NCBI GenBank assembly: GCA_945867185.1
Contig: CAMBHM010000093.1
Location: 1-6,159, forward strand
Length of the DNA: 6,159 bases
From: Legionella genomosp. 1
Lineage (GTDB): Bacteria; Pseudomonadota; Gammaproteobacteria; Legionellales; Legionellaceae
Direction of reading: 5' to 3'
A program made the position numbers and the translations under genes. How positions within the stretch are numbered: the stretch's first letter is position 1; every line of letters begins with the position of its first letter. The notes under the pieces are model-generated. The model worked only from the letters and a program-made list of their open reading frames with translations, was not told where the DNA came from and ran no database searches. Below, piece by piece: positions 5,796 to 6,159 of this stretch.

Positions 5796-5799
5796 GAGG
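5796..5799 (+). promoter_or_regulatory. Shine-Dalgarno deciding the start at 5805
   Basis: GAGG lies five bases before ATG 5805. An in-frame GTG at 5799 uses the last base of this motif; the ATG start also matches the MxKSEL beginning of the family. Confidence 0.8.
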
Positions 5800-5804
5800 T
5801 GGGT

Positions 5805-6116
5805 ATGATAAAATCGGAGCTCATTGCAACCCTTGCCGCAACCATGACACATATGCCTGAAAAGCAAGTAACAGATAGTATCAATCATATGCTTGAATTG
5901 ATGAGTGCGGCCCTCATCAATGGGGAGCGAATTGAAATTCGCGGTTTTGGCAGTTTCTCTTTACACTATCGCCCACCACGCAATGCGCACAACCCCAAAA
6001 CGGGTGAAAAAGTAATGACTGCGGCCAAATATAGCCCGCATTTTAAACCAGGCAAAGAATTACGAGAACGTGTCAATGCTTCCAGAGCGCATCTTGCCAT
6101 TAAAGCTGAGGACTAA
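5805..6116 (+). CDS. ihfB: Integration host factor beta subunit
   Basis: IHF-beta pairs with IHF-alpha to bind and sharply bend specific DNA sites, shaping the nucleoid and aiding transcription, replication and recombination. The protein begins MIKSELI and keeps [17 protein letters not shown] at 40-56, including E44 and R46, which contact the specific site in E. coli IHF-beta. [10 protein letters not shown] (58-67) carries the intercalating proline P64, and [14 protein letters not shown] (78-91) closes the fold. It differs from generic HU proteins in the [14 protein letters not shown] and [10 protein letters not shown] signatures. At 103 aa it is about nine residues longer than E. coli IHF-beta (94 aa), owing to the tail [12 protein letters not shown]. 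In many gammaproteobacteria ihfB directly follows rpsA; here a methyltransferase gene and a long intergenic stretch precede it, and it seems to have its own promoter (5667-5694). Confidence 0.95.
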   Translation: MIKSELIATLAATMTHMPEKQVTDSINHMLELMSAALINGERIEIRGFGSFSLHYRPPRNAHNPKTGEKVMTAAKYSPHFKPGKELRERVNASRAHLAIKAED

Positions 6117-6143
6117 AAAACTATGCTATTGGGTTTATATCCT

Positions 6144-6159
6144 GTTGTGTGAAAACAAC
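6144..6159 (+). terminator. Stem-loop at the window edge, possible ihfB terminator, incomplete
   Basis: GTTGT (6144-6148) pairs with ACAAC (6155-6159) around a six-base loop, 27 bases after the ihfB stop. The window ends at the stem, so whether the stem extends or a T run follows cannot be seen. Nothing else is evident in the 43 bases after ihfB. Confidence 0.25.

Noticed and set aside
6123..6152. Short frame starting at ATG 6123 after ihfB
   Set aside because: It encodes only nine residues before a TGA and has no convincing ribosome binding site.
1..6159. Insertion sequences, CRISPR arrays or defence islands
   Set aside because: No transposase or integrase frame, no terminal inverted repeats with flanking duplications, and no regularly spaced repeats are visible.

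Overview
The window is A+T-leaning gammaproteobacterial chromosome, densely packed with genes on both strands. The IHF-beta, RpiA and YadH-type proteins resemble gammaproteobacterial versions. Three features together hint at an intracellular or host-associated lineage such as Legionellales (Legionella/Coxiella relatives): a cystathionine beta-synthase core of eukaryotic type, a DOT1-like methyltransferase, and an unknown protein ending in a CaaX-like tetrapeptide. That placement is inference; no taxonomic marker gene is present.

Layout. Bases 1-222 (+) are the 3' end of an ABC-2 transporter permease (YadH type), followed by a GC-rich hairpin. A hypothetical protein of 237 aa (254-967, +) comes next and converges, with about 10 bases between, on a minus-strand block: rpiA (3316-2669), lemA (2592-2011) and htpX (2009-978). 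lemA and htpX are separated by one base and are almost certainly co-transcribed and translationally coupled. rpiA is divergent from the cystathionine beta-synthase gene (3381-4331, +), and a perfect 12-base palindrome lies in their 64-base shared promoter region. A second hypothetical protein (4751-4371, -, 126 aa) is divergent from a membrane-anchored DOT1-like SAM methyltransferase (4836-5522, +). A gene-free stretch of about 280 bases (5523-5804) holds an inverted-repeat segment ending in nine T and, separately, a credible sigma70 promoter with a leader of about 100 nt for ihfB (5805-6116, +). The last 43 bases hold no gene.

Functionally this is mostly housekeeping: membrane protein quality control (HtpX with LemA), pentose phosphate metabolism (RpiA), transsulfuration (CBS) and nucleoid architecture (IHF-beta). 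The accessory content is the two unrecognised proteins and the DOT1-like enzyme. For four genes (starting at 254, 3381, 4751 and 5805) the longest open frame begins at a TTG or GTG in or just before the Shine-Dalgarno sequence; I chose the downstream ATG in each case.

No mobile element, tRNA, rRNA or CRISPR array was found. I see no complete new multigene system. The best leads are the CaaX-tailed protein, the DOT1-like enzyme, the minimal eukaryotic-type CBS, and the possible structured RNA or repeat at 5525-5646.
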